DNA from: Pandoraea sputorum
GTDB lineage: Bacteria > Pseudomonadota > Gammaproteobacteria > Burkholderiales > Burkholderiaceae
DNA: 64,000 nt
Direction of reading: 5' to 3'
NCBI RefSeq assembly: GCF_000814845.2
Contig: NZ_CP010431.2
Span: 1,984,001 to 2,048,000 of the forward strand
Shown: piece by piece, positions 37,060-45,934 of the stretch
How the letters are laid out: each line of letters opens with the position of its first letter
How positions within the stretch are numbered: the stretch's first letter is position 1
The notes under the pieces: model-generated
What the model saw: only the letters and a program-made list of their open reading frames with translations
Told to the model about the DNA's origin: nothing
Databases searched by the model: none
Translations under genes and position numbers: made by a program

Positions 37060-39480
37060 ATGAGTCATGCGAAATCACCGGCCACGTCCATCGCTGCGGA
37101 TGAACCCAAAGCGGGGGAGCCCAAGCCCGAGCGCAAGAAGAAAAAGGGCGAGAGCGCCACGCGACAGTACATCGACGCGCTGCTGGAGCAGTCCTATCGG
37201 CACCTCTTCGGTCCGACGGCAACGCCCGAGCAGCCGCGCAAGCACGAGGTCGTCTCGATCGCCCGTCTCAAGGGCATGCTTGGGGAGTACCTCAAGGAAA
37301 GCGACCTCGCGCAAATCAAAGAAGCCTTCCAGTTCAGCGATGAGGCCCACCTGGGCCAGTATCGTCAGAGCGGACAGCCTTACATCACCCATCCCGTTGC
37401 TGTAGCCGAGATCTGTGCCGAGTGGAAACTCGATGCGCAGTCGATCATGGCTGCGCTATTGCACGACGTGATGGAAGACCAGGGCGTGACCAAGGCCGAA
37501 CTCGCCGAGCGATTCGGACCGAAGGTCGCGGAACTGGTCGACGGCCTGTCGAAACTCGACAAGATGGAGTTTCGCAGCCGCGAAGAAGCGCAAGCCGAGA
37601 GCTTCCGCAAAATGCTGCTGGCGATGGCGCGCGATGTGCGCGTCATTCTCGTCAAGCTGGCCGACCGCTTGCACAACATGCGCACGCTGGGCGTGACGTC
37701 GACGGAAAAGCAGCGCCGCGTGGCGCGCGAAACGCTCGACATCTATGCGCCGATTGCGCACCGTCTCGGCCTGAACAACACCTATCGCGAACTTCAGGAT
37801 CTGAGCTTCGCGAATTACCATCCGCGTCGTTACGCCGTGCTCGACAAGGCCGTGAAGGCCGCGCGCGGCAACCGGCGCGAGGTGGTCGGCAAGATTCTCG
37901 ACGCCGTCGAGAAAGCCCTCAAAGACGGCGAAGTCAGTGCCGACGTCTTCGGCCGCGAGAAGACGCTCTTCAGCATCTATACGAAGATGCAGGAAAAGCA
38001 GTTGTCGTTCTCGCAGGTGCTGGACGTCTATGGCTTCCGCGTGGTCGTCGAGTCGAACGCGCAGTGTTATCTCGCGCTCGGCGTGCTGCACGCGCTCTAC
38101 AAGCCCGTACCGGGCAAGTTCAAGGATTACATCGCGATTCCGAAGGTCAACGGCTATCAGTCGTTGCACACGACGCTTGTCGGCCCTTTCGGCACGCCCA
38201 TCGAATTCCAGATTCGCACGCGCCGCATGCATGAGATCGCGGAAGCGGGTGTGGCCGCGCACTGGCTGTACAAGAACGGCGGCGCGGACATGAATGACGT
38301 GCAGAAGCATGCACACCAGTGGCTCCAGTCGCTGCTCGATATTCAGAGCGAGACGGGCGACTCCACCGAATTCCTCGAACACGTCAAGATCGACCTGTTC
38401 CCCGACGCCGTCTACGTCTTCACCCCGAAGGCGCGCATCATGGCGCTGCCACGCGGTGCGACGGCGCTCGACTTCGCTTATTCGGTCCACAGCGATCTGG
38501 GCAACCAGTGCGTGGCCGTCAAGATCAACAACGAGTTGCTGCCGCTTCGCACCGAACTGAAGAACGGCGACATCGTGGAAGTGATTACGGCGCCGTATTC
38601 GAAGCCGAACCCCGTGTGGCTCGGCTTCGTGCGTACCGGCAAGGCGCGCTCGGCCATTCGTCACTACCTGAAGACGATGCGCTTCGCCGAGTCAGTGCAG
38701 CTTGGCGAGCGTCTGGTCGAGCAGGCGCTCAAGGGTTACGGGCTGACGATGAGCGAGATCTCGCCCGAGATCTGGGACAAGCTTGCGCAGTGGACGGGCA
38801 ACAAGGATCGTCAGGACATCTTTGCCGACATCGGGCTTGGACGTCGTGTCGCCGCCGTGATGGCCAAGCGTCTCGCGGTGCTCACCTCGGGCAAGGAAGG
38901 CGAGAACGACGACAGCCCGGACGATCCCGATTCGCCGCGTACGGGCGACGAGAACGTCGGCCCGCCGGTACTCATCACGGGCACGGAAGGCATGTCGGTG
39001 CAGTTCTCGGCGTGCTGCCGCCCGATCCCGGGCGACGCCATCATGGGCTATATCGGCATCGGGCTGGGCATGGCGATCCACACGACGGACTGTCCGGTCG
39101 CGCGCCGTATCCATCGCAAGGATCCGACCCGCTGGATCGACGTGGCGTGGGCACCGCAGCCGGGGCGTCTGTTCGACGTCGGCATCAAGGTGCTGGTGCA
39201 TCACAACCGTGGCGTGTTCTCGCGTGTGGCGGCCGATATCACGGCATCCGACGCGAACATCGTGCACATCGGGATGGACGAAGTGGTGCCGGACGAATCC
39301 GCCACGCTACGCTTCCTCATTCAGGTGAGCGATCGTGTGCATCTGGCTAACGTGATGCGTCGCATTCGCGTGAATCCGGACGTCATGCGCGTGGCGCGCG
39401 AGCGTCCGAGCGAGCGGCATCAGGACGATGTCCACGCGAATCACGCCATGCGCATTTCGCGCGAACGCGGCAACTACTGA
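37060..39480 (+). CDS. spoT: Bifunctional (p)ppGpp synthetase/hydrolase SpoT
   Basis: An 806-residue RelA/SpoT homologue. Domains in order: a Lys-rich N-terminal extension (~1-60); HD hydrolase with intact THPVAVAEI and HDVMED (about residues 110-140); synthetase around KDYIAIPKVNGYQSLHTTL (~350); TGS (FTPKARIMALPRGATALDFAYSVHS, split here as FTPKARIMALPRG and ATALDFAYSVH); a zinc-finger-like CCRPIPGD; and a C-terminal ACT domain. Both active sites look complete, as expected for the single long RSH that retains hydrolysis in betaproteobacteria alongside RelA. It is the last gene before a strong terminator. Confidence 0.92.
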   Translation: MSHAKSPATSIAADEPKAGEPKPERKKKKGESATRQYIDALLEQSYRHLFGPTATPEQPRKHEVVSIARLKGMLGEYLKESDLAQIKEAFQFSDEAHLGQYRQSGQPYITHPVAVAEICAEWKLDAQSIMAALLHDVMEDQGVTKAELAERFGPKVAELVDGLSKLDKMEFRSREEAQAESFRKMLLAMARDVRVILVKLADRLHNMRTLGVTSTEKQRRVARETLDIYAPIAHRLGLNNTYRELQDLSFANYHPRRYAVLDKAVKAARGNRREVVGKILDAVEKALKDGEVSADVFGREKTLFSIYTKMQEKQLSFSQVLDVYGFRVVVESNAQCYLALGVLHALYKPVPGKFKDYIAIPKVNGYQSLHTTLVGPFGTPIEFQIRTRRMHEIAEAGVAAHWLYKNGGADMNDVQKHAHQWLQSLLDIQSETGDSTEFLEHVKIDLFPDAVYVFTPKARIMALPRGATALDFAYSVHSDLGNQCVAVKINNELLPLRTELKNGDIVEVITAPYSKPNPVWLGFVRTGKARSAIRHYLKTMRFAESVQLGERLVEQALKGYGLTMSEISPEIWDKLAQWTGNKDRQDIFADIGLGRRVAAVMAKRLAVLTSGKEGENDDSPDDPDSPRTGDENVGPPVLITGTEGMSVQFSACCRPIPGDAIMGYIGIGLGMAIHTTDCPVARRIHRKDPTRWIDVAWAPQPGRLFDVGIKVLVHHNRGVFSRVAADITASDANIVHIGMDEVVPDESATLRFLIQVSDRVHLANVMRRIRVNPDVMRVARERPSERHQDDVHANHAMRISRERGNY

Positions 39481-39520
39481 TCAACTACTGATTCGCGGGA
39501 TTCGCGGCATCGATGAAATG

Positions 39521-39546
39521 AAAACGCCTCCCTCGGGAGGCGTTTT
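39521..39546. terminator. Bidirectional terminator between spoT and greB
   Basis: AAAACGCCTCC - CTCG - GGAGGCGTTTT is a perfect 11-bp stem with A-run and T-run ends, between two convergent genes. Confidence 0.93.
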
Positions 39547-39574
39547 GCATGGTGTCGAACGGCGCGCGGTGCGC

Positions 39575-40135
39575 TTATTCGGACGGCGGGTAACGCACGT
39601 CGAGAATCTCGATCTGATCGAGCCCGGCCGGCGTGCGCAACGGCACGGTGTCGCCGATCTTCGATTTGGTGATGGCTCGGGCGATGGGCGAGATCCAACT
39701 GACGTGCCCTCGGTCGAGATCCACTTCGTCGATACCGACGATCATGATCGTATGCTCGTCTCCCTTGCCGTCCGCATAGGTGACTTGCGCACCGAAAAAC
39801 ACCTGATCGACGTTCTCCTGACGACGCGTATCCACCACTTCCGCGTTATCCAGGCGTTTCGTCAGAAAGCGAATTCGCCGGTCGATTTCACGCAGACGCC
39901 GTTTGCCGTAGATGTAATCGCCGTTCTCCGAACGGTCGCCGTTGGACGCCGCCCACGACACGATCTTCACCACTTCAGGGCGCTGATTATCGATGAGATC
40001 CAGCATCTCATCCTTGAGACGACGGTAGCCTGCGGGCGTGATGTAGTTCTTGGAGCCCGCAGGAATCTCCGGCGCGCCTGCGTCGAGATCATCATCGTCG
40101 TCGCCGTTATCTTCCTTGACGAAGGCCTTGTTCAT
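39575..40135 (-). CDS. greB: Transcription elongation factor GreB
   Basis: A 186-residue Gre factor. It has an acidic N-terminal extension (EDNGDDDDDLD), then the coiled-coil with the tip residues in SENGDYIYGKRRLREIDRRI, where YGK is characteristic of GreB rather than GreA, and the C-terminal FKBP-like domain with SPIARAI. It rescues backtracked RNA polymerase by stimulating transcript cleavage. The ATG at 40135 (MNKAFVKEDN) matches relatives; an upstream GTG/ATG at 40165 would add ten residues. Confidence 0.93.
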   Translation of the reverse strand: MNKAFVKEDNGDDDDDLDAGAPEIPAGSKNYITPAGYRRLKDEMLDLIDNQRPEVVKIVSWAASNGDRSENGDYIYGKRRLREIDRRIRFLTKRLDNAEVVDTRRQENVDQVFFGAQVTYADGKGDEHTIMIVGIDEVDLDRGHVSWISPIARAITKSKIGDTVPLRTPAGLDQIEILDVRYPPSE

Positions 40136-40356
40136 AAGTCGATGCCCGCGACGCGCGCGAGCCAAAAGCGTTAGACAATCCCTGCATTATAGGAGCGATG
40201 TCGCAGGAACACTCGCGCCCCCCATTTTTCGTGGTGGCGGCCATCATGCTCAGGTGTCATGGAGCGCGCCCGCAATGTCCTCTACAATCGGGCGACAGCA
40301 CCCCCCACTTGACCGCAACACTTCACCACAAGTGTCGAACGCAGGAGAACCGCGCC

Positions 40357-41256
40357 ATGACCGATTCCACGAGTCCCTTCCTTGCCGTGCTCAAGCCGCA
40401 CCTGAGCGATATCGGCGCTTTCACCGTGCAGCGCAGTCTGCCGAGCCTGCCATTCAAGACCGTCGGGCCGTTCATTTTCTTCGACCACATGGGGCCTGCA
40501 ACACTGCCGCCCGGTGTGGGGCTGGACGTGCGTCCGCACCCGCACATCGGGTTGGCGACCGTCACCTATCTGTTCGATGGCGAAATCTGGCACCGCGACA
40601 GTCTCGGCAGCGATCAGCGCATCACGCCAGGGGCTGTGAACTGGATGACGGCCGGGCGCGGCATCGTGCATTCGGAACGTTCGCCGGACGACGTGCGCGC
40701 GCGCGGCGGTGACGTTCACGGCATTCAGACGTGGGTCGCACTGCCGCAGGCCGACGAGGAGACCGCGCCGTCGTTTTCGCATCACGAGGCGTCGTCGCTG
40801 CCGGACATCTTCCTGCCGGGCGTGCACATGCGCCTGATCCTCGGTGAAGCGTTCGGCGAGAAGGCCCCGGTCAAAGTGTTCTCGCCGATCTTCTATCTCG
40901 CGGTCGAAATGGAGCCGTGCGCGGCGTTCGTGCTGCCGCCGGAGTACGCCGAGCGCGCCGTCTACACGGTGCAGGGCGAGGTGACGGTGAACGACGAGGC
41001 GCTGCCGGAGCATCGGATGGGGGTGCTCGCCCCGGGTGGGGACGTGCGCATTGTGGCGGGCGACCGACCCGCACGACTGATGCTGCTAGGGGGCGCGCCG
41101 CTCGACGGCGAGCGCTTCATCTTCTGGAACTTCGTGTCGTCGAGCCGTGAGCGCATCGAGCAGGCGAAGGCCGCCTGGACCGCGCAGGAAATGGGCAAGG
41201 TGCCCGGTGAGACGGAATGGATTCCGTTGCCGGAGCGCAAGCCGTCGGCGAACTGA
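40357..41256 (+). CDS. Pirin family protein
   Basis: A 299-residue bicupin. The N-terminal pirin domain carries the metal-site histidines in FDHMGP, RPHPHIGLATVTYLF and GIVHSE, and the C-terminal domain is the usual pirin_C. Some pirins are quercetin dioxygenases and others act as redox or regulatory partners; the role here cannot be chosen. The ATG at 40357 follows AGGAG; the longer upstream frame has no pirin sequence. Confidence 0.9.
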   Translation: MTDSTSPFLAVLKPHLSDIGAFTVQRSLPSLPFKTVGPFIFFDHMGPATLPPGVGLDVRPHPHIGLATVTYLFDGEIWHRDSLGSDQRITPGAVNWMTAGRGIVHSERSPDDVRARGGDVHGIQTWVALPQADEETAPSFSHHEASSLPDIFLPGVHMRLILGEAFGEKAPVKVFSPIFYLAVEMEPCAAFVLPPEYAERAVYTVQGEVTVNDEALPEHRMGVLAPGGDVRIVAGDRPARLMLLGGAPLDGERFIFWNFVSSSRERIEQAKAAWTAQEMGKVPGETEWIPLPERKPSAN

Positions 41257-41276
41257 GTTTCATCGCAGTAAGCACT

Positions 41277-41314
41277 AAAAACGCCTGTTGACGGTCTGCC
41301 GCAACAGGCGTTTT
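41277..41314. terminator. Bidirectional terminator between pirin gene and the antiporter gene
   Basis: AAAACGCCTGTTG and CAACAGGCGTTTT form a 13-bp perfect stem around an 11-base loop. It separates two convergent genes. Confidence 0.92.
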
Positions 41315-41335
41315 TCATTGGGCTGTTCTGAGACG

Positions 41336-43816
41336 TCAGGCGCTCAGCACGATCACGGAACAGCGCCGCTCTTCGAGCAAACGATGGGAGACGGCACCGA
41401 AGTTGAGACGGTCGCCGAAACGCGGTTGCACACCGAGCACGAGCAGGTTGTGTTTGCCGTGGTGGATCTGGTGCAGGATGGCGTCGTCGACCTTGCCGCC
41501 CGCGAGCAGACGCGTACGGAGCTTCACACCGTTACGCTCGGCCAGCGAATGCAGGTTCTCCAGCATGGCGGCTTCTGCGGCGTCCGGGCGCAACACGCGC
41601 GGACGCCACCGGCGGTGAAGCATGCCCGGCGCCACGCGCGCCGAGACGTGCAGCGCGGTGACCGGCGCGTTCGCCGCGCGCGCGAGGGTGATCGCCAGCT
41701 CGGCCGCATGCCGCGAATAGTCGGTGCCCGAGACCGGCACGAGGATGTTCAGCGGTGCATCCGGCTGGAGAGCGTGGTCGCCATGCGCGAGCACGATGGC
41801 GATGGCCCCGTCGAACGCCTTGGTCAGCGGCAGCACGCCCGTCGGCAGGGGGAGCGGAGGGACGTCCGAGTCCGATTCTTGGCCCGGTGCGTCGAACCCT
41901 GCGATGACGAAGCCGTAGCCCTTGGCGATTTCGTCGGAGATGCGCACCGCTTCCTCGCTGCTCTCCGGCTGCGCCGCTTCCTGGTCGCGTGCGGTGTCGG
42001 ACGGATCGTCTGCGACGAATTCGCCTTCCTCCGTCGCCTCGCTCACGCGCTTGTCGTCGTGCGCTTCGCCGACCGGTTCGTGCTTCGGGGCAGCTTTGGA
42101 TGACGTTTCGCTGGTCGGCGTTTCGTCTTCGCCATCCTCGCCATCCTCGCCTTCCTTGATGGGGCCGTGTGGCAATTCCGGCGTTTTCTGCGGCGCTTTG
42201 CCAGTGCGCTCGCGTAGCACCAGACGTGCTGCCTCACGCTCCTTCTCGCCCGGTTTGACGGGTTTGTCTTCTTCCACGCCCGGCGTACCCGGGGCGCGGC
42301 TCACCGCATGCGTGGCGGCGGCAAGGGCGATCTCATAGGCATCGAGTCCAGCGCATTCGCCCGCATCGACGGCGGCGCTGTCATCGGTCGCAGCAGGTGC
42401 GGGGGCAAGCACAGTGGTCAGTGTGCCGCGCACACCGGCCGTCAGCCCGGCGATCCACGCGGCGAAGCGTCCGTTGGCGCTACCGTCGACCGCCGTCAGA
42501 ATGCGCTCGACGTTCGGCAGGAAGTCCTTCTCCTCGGCGGCTTCCTTTTCAAGCCGCGCTTTCTCTTCGGCAGACAGCGGAATGCGCACGAGCGCACGGC
42601 GCAGCACTGGCGGCATGATGAGCGTGGTGATGAGCGCCATGATGACGATCATGGTGAAGAGGTCCTTGCTCAGCACGCCCAGCGATAACCCGATGCTCGC
42701 GACGATGATCTCGGTCGAGCCGCGCGCGTTCATGCCCGTGGCCAGCGCAAGCGCTTCCGCTGTGGACATGCCGCCCAGACGTCCACCGATAAAGCACCCC
42801 GTGAACTTGCCGATGCTCGCGATCAGGATCAGTCCGGCCACCAGTCCGAGCATTCGCCAGTCGAACAGGATCGTTAGGTCCACCGACAGGCCCGCCACAC
42901 CGAAGAACACGGGCGCAAAGAGGGCGACGATCAGCCCGCGCAACTGCGCCTCGATCTGTTCGCTGAGAATAGGCGACTGCCCAATCATCACGCCTGCCAT
43001 GAATGCACCCAGCGCCGTGTGCACGCCCAGTTTGTCGGTCGCGAGCGCCAGGACGAACGTGATGACGAGAATCGCGCTGAGCACCGGCATTTCCACGGTA
43101 AATCGGTCGTTCGTCCAGCGAATGGCCACCGCCACGGCGCGCTTGCCGACGGTAAAGCACAGCACGATGAACAACAGGGTGCCGCCGAGGCTGAGCGTCA
43201 GATGGCCGAGGTCGACCGAACCGCTGGCCCCCAGGCCTGCGATGGCGGCGATGATGATCCAGCCGGTCGTGTCGTCGAGAATGGCCGCAGCGAGGATGAT
43301 CTGGCCGATGTTGCGCCGCAGATAATCGACTTCGCGAATGACCATCGCCACGACCTTGACCGACGAAATCGACAGTGCCGTGCCGAGAAAGAGCGATGTG
43401 ACGAGCCGCGCTTCCGGATGCGGCAGCAGATTGTCGGGCAGATGCCACCCGAGCGCGAAACCGCAGACGAACGGAATCAGCATGCCACCCGCCGACGCGA
43501 AGATGGCCATGCGCTTCATACGTCGCACAAGCCCCAGATCCGTCTCCAGCCCCGTGGACAACAAAAGCAGCAGCACGCCCAACTCGGAGACGGCGTCGAG
43601 CATCTTTTTCTGCGCTTCGTTGTCGGGAAAGACGGCGTGTTGCCAGGCGGGCATCAGCGCGCCGAAGATGGACGGGCCGAGCAGCACGCCCGCGAGCAAC
43701 TGGCCCATGACCGCTGGCTGACGTAGCCGTTGCATGACCTCGCCGAGCAGACGGCCGACGAGAACCAGCAAGAGAAGTTGGGTAAAGAAGATTGCCGTGC
43801 CGTGGCCTGCGTGCAT
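41336..43816 (-). CDS. CPA2-type cation:proton antiporter with C-terminal split universal-stress domains
   Basis: An 826-residue protein. Residues ~8-385 are a 12-helix Na+/H+ exchanger domain of the CPA2/KefB type, with GQLLAGVLLGPSIFG in the first helices and ILDDTTGW, which carries the ion-binding Asp pair. A soluble tail follows. A first universal-stress-like domain begins near 430 (NVERILTAVDGS) but is interrupted by a ~130-residue acidic, repetitive segment (GEDGEDGEDE). It resumes at YGFVIAGFDAPG, and a complete second domain (LNILVPVSGTDYSR onward, ~687-826) ends the protein. The start at 43816 is chosen by homology over one 45 bases upstream. The tail may sense nucleotides or stress; this is inference. 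Confidence 0.85.
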   Translation of the reverse strand: MHAGHGTAIFFTQLLLLVLVGRLLGEVMQRLRQPAVMGQLLAGVLLGPSIFGALMPAWQHAVFPDNEAQKKMLDAVSELGVLLLLLSTGLETDLGLVRRMKRMAIFASAGGMLIPFVCGFALGWHLPDNLLPHPEARLVTSLFLGTALSISSVKVVAMVIREVDYLRRNIGQIILAAAILDDTTGWIIIAAIAGLGASGSVDLGHLTLSLGGTLLFIVLCFTVGKRAVAVAIRWTNDRFTVEMPVLSAILVITFVLALATDKLGVHTALGAFMAGVMIGQSPILSEQIEAQLRGLIVALFAPVFFGVAGLSVDLTILFDWRMLGLVAGLILIASIGKFTGCFIGGRLGGMSTAEALALATGMNARGSTEIIVASIGLSLGVLSKDLFTMIVIMALITTLIMPPVLRRALVRIPLSAEEKARLEKEAAEEKDFLPNVERILTAVDGSANGRFAAWIAGLTAGVRGTLTTVLAPAPAATDDSAAVDAGECAGLDAYEIALAAATHAVSRAPGTPGVEEDKPVKPGEKEREAARLVLRERTGKAPQKTPELPHGPIKEGEDGEDGEDETPTSETSSKAAPKHEPVGEAHDDKRVSEATEEGEFVADDPSDTARDQEAAQPESSEEAVRISDEIAKGYGFVIAGFDAPGQESDSDVPPLPLPTGVLPLTKAFDGAIAIVLAHGDHALQPDAPLNILVPVSGTDYSRHAAELAITLARAANAPVTALHVSARVAPGMLHRRWRPRVLRPDAAEAAMLENLHSLAERNGVKLRTRLLAGGKVDDAILHQIHHGKHNLLVLGVQPRFGDRLNFGAVSHRLLEERRCSVIVLSA

Positions 43817-43926
43817 GTGCCTCCCTGCCCGTCGTTGGACTTTGCGATTACCATGCTTCAAGCTGGCGGCTGTTTTCTATGAGTAACGGCCGCTATTTAC
43901 GCAATTTACCACGCTCGACAGAACCC

Positions 43927-44781
43927 ATGATCGATACCAATCTCGCCAGTTTCGACACCGACGTACTGGCCGTCTCGCATCAGGTCCCCGTGCTGGCCGA
44001 CTTCTGGGCCCCGTGGTGCGGCCCCTGCAACACGCTCGGGCCGATGCTCGAAAAGCTGGAGGCCGAAGCGCAGGGGCGCATCCGTCTCGTTAAGATCAAC
44101 GCTGATGAAAACGCGCAACTGTGCGCGGAGTATGGTGTGCGTAGCCTGCCGACCGTCGTGGCATTCGTCGATGGCGAGCCGGTTGATCAGTTCGTAGGTG
44201 CGTTGCCGGAGGGGCAGTTGCGCGCGTTCATCGACCGCATCGTGCCGAATCCGGCGGACATGGCGCGCAACGTGGCGCGTAAGGCGCTCGCAGAAGGCCA
44301 GCCGACGGTGGCGCGCGACGCCCTGCAAGCCGCGCTGGCGCTCGACCCGGCGCATGACGAAGTCCGTCTCGATCTGGTGGATGTTTTGCTCGGCATGGGG
44401 GACATCGATGCAGCACGTACCGAGCTGACGCTGCTCTCGCCGCGCACTGCCGCGAGCGGCGACGCCCGCATCGCTGCCCTCAACACGCGTATTGCCGCCG
44501 CCGAGCAGGCCAGCCATCTGCCGCCAGCCTCGGAGCTGATCGCACGCGTGGACGCCGAACCGGCTAATCTTCAGGCACGTCTGGATCTTGCCAATCGTTA
44601 TCTCGCGGACCGGGCTTACGAACCGGCCTTGCAGACGTTGCTCGATATCGTGCAGCGCGACCGCTCGTTCGGCGACGATGCGGGACGCAAGTCGATGCTC
44701 GCGATCTTCGACGCACTCGCCGAGACCGATCCGGCGACGGTGGCGGCGTGGCGTCGCAAGCTGAGCGCGGCGCTGAACTAA
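43927..44781 (+). CDS. cnoX: Thioredoxin-domain co-chaperone (CnoX/YbbN-like)
   Basis: A 284-residue protein: an N-terminal thioredoxin fold with an intact active site WCGPC (about residue 35) and a C-terminal TPR-like helical domain. This is the CnoX (YbbN) architecture, a chaperedoxin that protects and hands over substrates under oxidative stress. E. coli CnoX has lost the first Cys, whereas this one keeps the redox-active pair. The ATG at 43927 (MIDTNLASF) matches relatives; one at 43879 would add 16 basic residues. It is divergent from the antiporter gene. Confidence 0.88.
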   Translation: MIDTNLASFDTDVLAVSHQVPVLADFWAPWCGPCNTLGPMLEKLEAEAQGRIRLVKINADENAQLCAEYGVRSLPTVVAFVDGEPVDQFVGALPEGQLRAFIDRIVPNPADMARNVARKALAEGQPTVARDALQAALALDPAHDEVRLDLVDVLLGMGDIDAARTELTLLSPRTAASGDARIAALNTRIAAAEQASHLPPASELIARVDAEPANLQARLDLANRYLADRAYEPALQTLLDIVQRDRSFGDDAGRKSMLAIFDALAETDPATVAAWRRKLSAALN

Positions 44782-44841
44782 GCGATGCCCCGACGTCCGG
44801 ACGCCCGGACGCCACATAGCTCTCTAAACTCTTCGACGCAT

Positions 44842-45228
44842 ATGACAACTCCAACATCTCCCGCACTCATTACGTTCGCCCCCGATCAGGCGGGCGAAGC
44901 GGTCTTCGATCATCCCGCCGAGGCGCGCCGTGTGAGTGGCAATCCGCAGCGCATGACGCGCCCGTTCTACACCGACGCACTGGGCGAGTTCGATTGCGGC
45001 GAATGGACCTGCGAACCCGGCGCGTGGCGCATCGCCTTCGGTGCGCATCGCCAGGAATACTTCTCGGTGATCGAAGGACGTATCCGCATCAGCGATCTTG
45101 ACGGCAACGCGTCGGAGTTCGGGCCGGGCGACGCTTGCGTGATTCCGGCCGGGTTCGAAGGCGTGTTCGAAGTCGTCGAACCGGTGCGCAAACACTTCGT
45201 GATGTTCGAGCGCAAGGCGGCGGCATGA
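44842..45228 (+). CDS. Cupin domain protein (cupin_3/DUF861-like)
   Basis: A 128-residue single cupin. Its jelly-roll motifs are GAWRIAFGAHRQEYFSVIEGR and FGPGDACVIPAGFEGVFEV, but the usual metal-binding His set of motif 1 is incomplete, so metal binding is uncertain. Its stop overlaps the start of the kinase-like gene (ATGA), which implies a coupled pair. No substrate can be named. Confidence 0.82.
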   Translation: MTTPTSPALITFAPDQAGEAVFDHPAEARRVSGNPQRMTRPFYTDALGEFDCGEWTCEPGAWRIAFGAHRQEYFSVIEGRIRISDLDGNASEFGPGDACVIPAGFEGVFEVVEPVRKHFVMFERKAAA

Positions 45229-45812
45229 CACGTCTGATCTTTTTCTGCGGCCACGCCGGGGCAGGGAAGACCACGCTGGCCAAGCGTCTGATACGTCCGC
45301 TGATTGCGCGCAGCGGCGAGGCCTTTTGTCTGCTCGATAAGGACACGCTGTATGGCGCGTACAGCGCGTCGGTCATGGGCGCGCTGACCGGCAATCCCAA
45401 CGACCGCGACAGCCCGCTCTATTTGCAGACGTTGCGCGAGCCGGAGTACGCGGGACTGCTGGAGACGGCGCGCGAGAACCTGCGTCTCGGCGTGAACGTG
45501 CTGGTGGTCGGCCCGCTCTCGCGGGAGTTGCGCGAAGGCCTGCTATTCGACCGCGCGTGGCTGGACGTCGACGACGACGTGGGTGTTCACGTGGTCTGGG
45601 TGGATCTTGACGAAGCGCAGGCGCGTGAACGCATCGAGAGCCGGGGTAATCCGAACGACGCCTACAAGCTGGAACATTGGGACGAGTATCGGGTGCGTCG
45701 TTTCCTGCCGCCCGCTGCGGCATTCCCGGGACTCGTGCGCTTCGATAACACCGCGCCGACGCCGGACGACGACGAGCAACTTTTGCAGACGTTGCTGGCG
45801 CATACGCGCTAA
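45225..45812 (+). CDS. P-loop ATP-binding/kinase-like protein
   Basis: A 195-residue AAA_33-type small kinase fold. The Walker A is CGHAGAGKTTLAK at residue ~8, and the later LDEAQARERIESRGNPND resembles the lid of small-molecule kinases. It might phosphorylate a sugar, an amino-sugar or a nucleoside, but nothing in the sequence fixes the substrate. Translationally coupled to the cupin gene. Confidence 0.8.
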   Translation: MTRLIFFCGHAGAGKTTLAKRLIRPLIARSGEAFCLLDKDTLYGAYSASVMGALTGNPNDRDSPLYLQTLREPEYAGLLETARENLRLGVNVLVVGPLSRELREGLLFDRAWLDVDDDVGVHVVWVDLDEAQARERIESRGNPNDAYKLEHWDEYRVRRFLPPAAAFPGLVRFDNTAPTPDDDEQLLQTLLAHTR

Positions 45813-45934
45813 GGCCGCCGCAGAAGGGGCAGTCGCCGCGAAGGGAATAATCCGAAAGGGTTGGCGTCGCCGGTCGTTTCGCCGGTGGCCGTCGCTAAGG
45901 TGTGGGCATTTTCCCTCTTGGTGTCGCGTCGACC

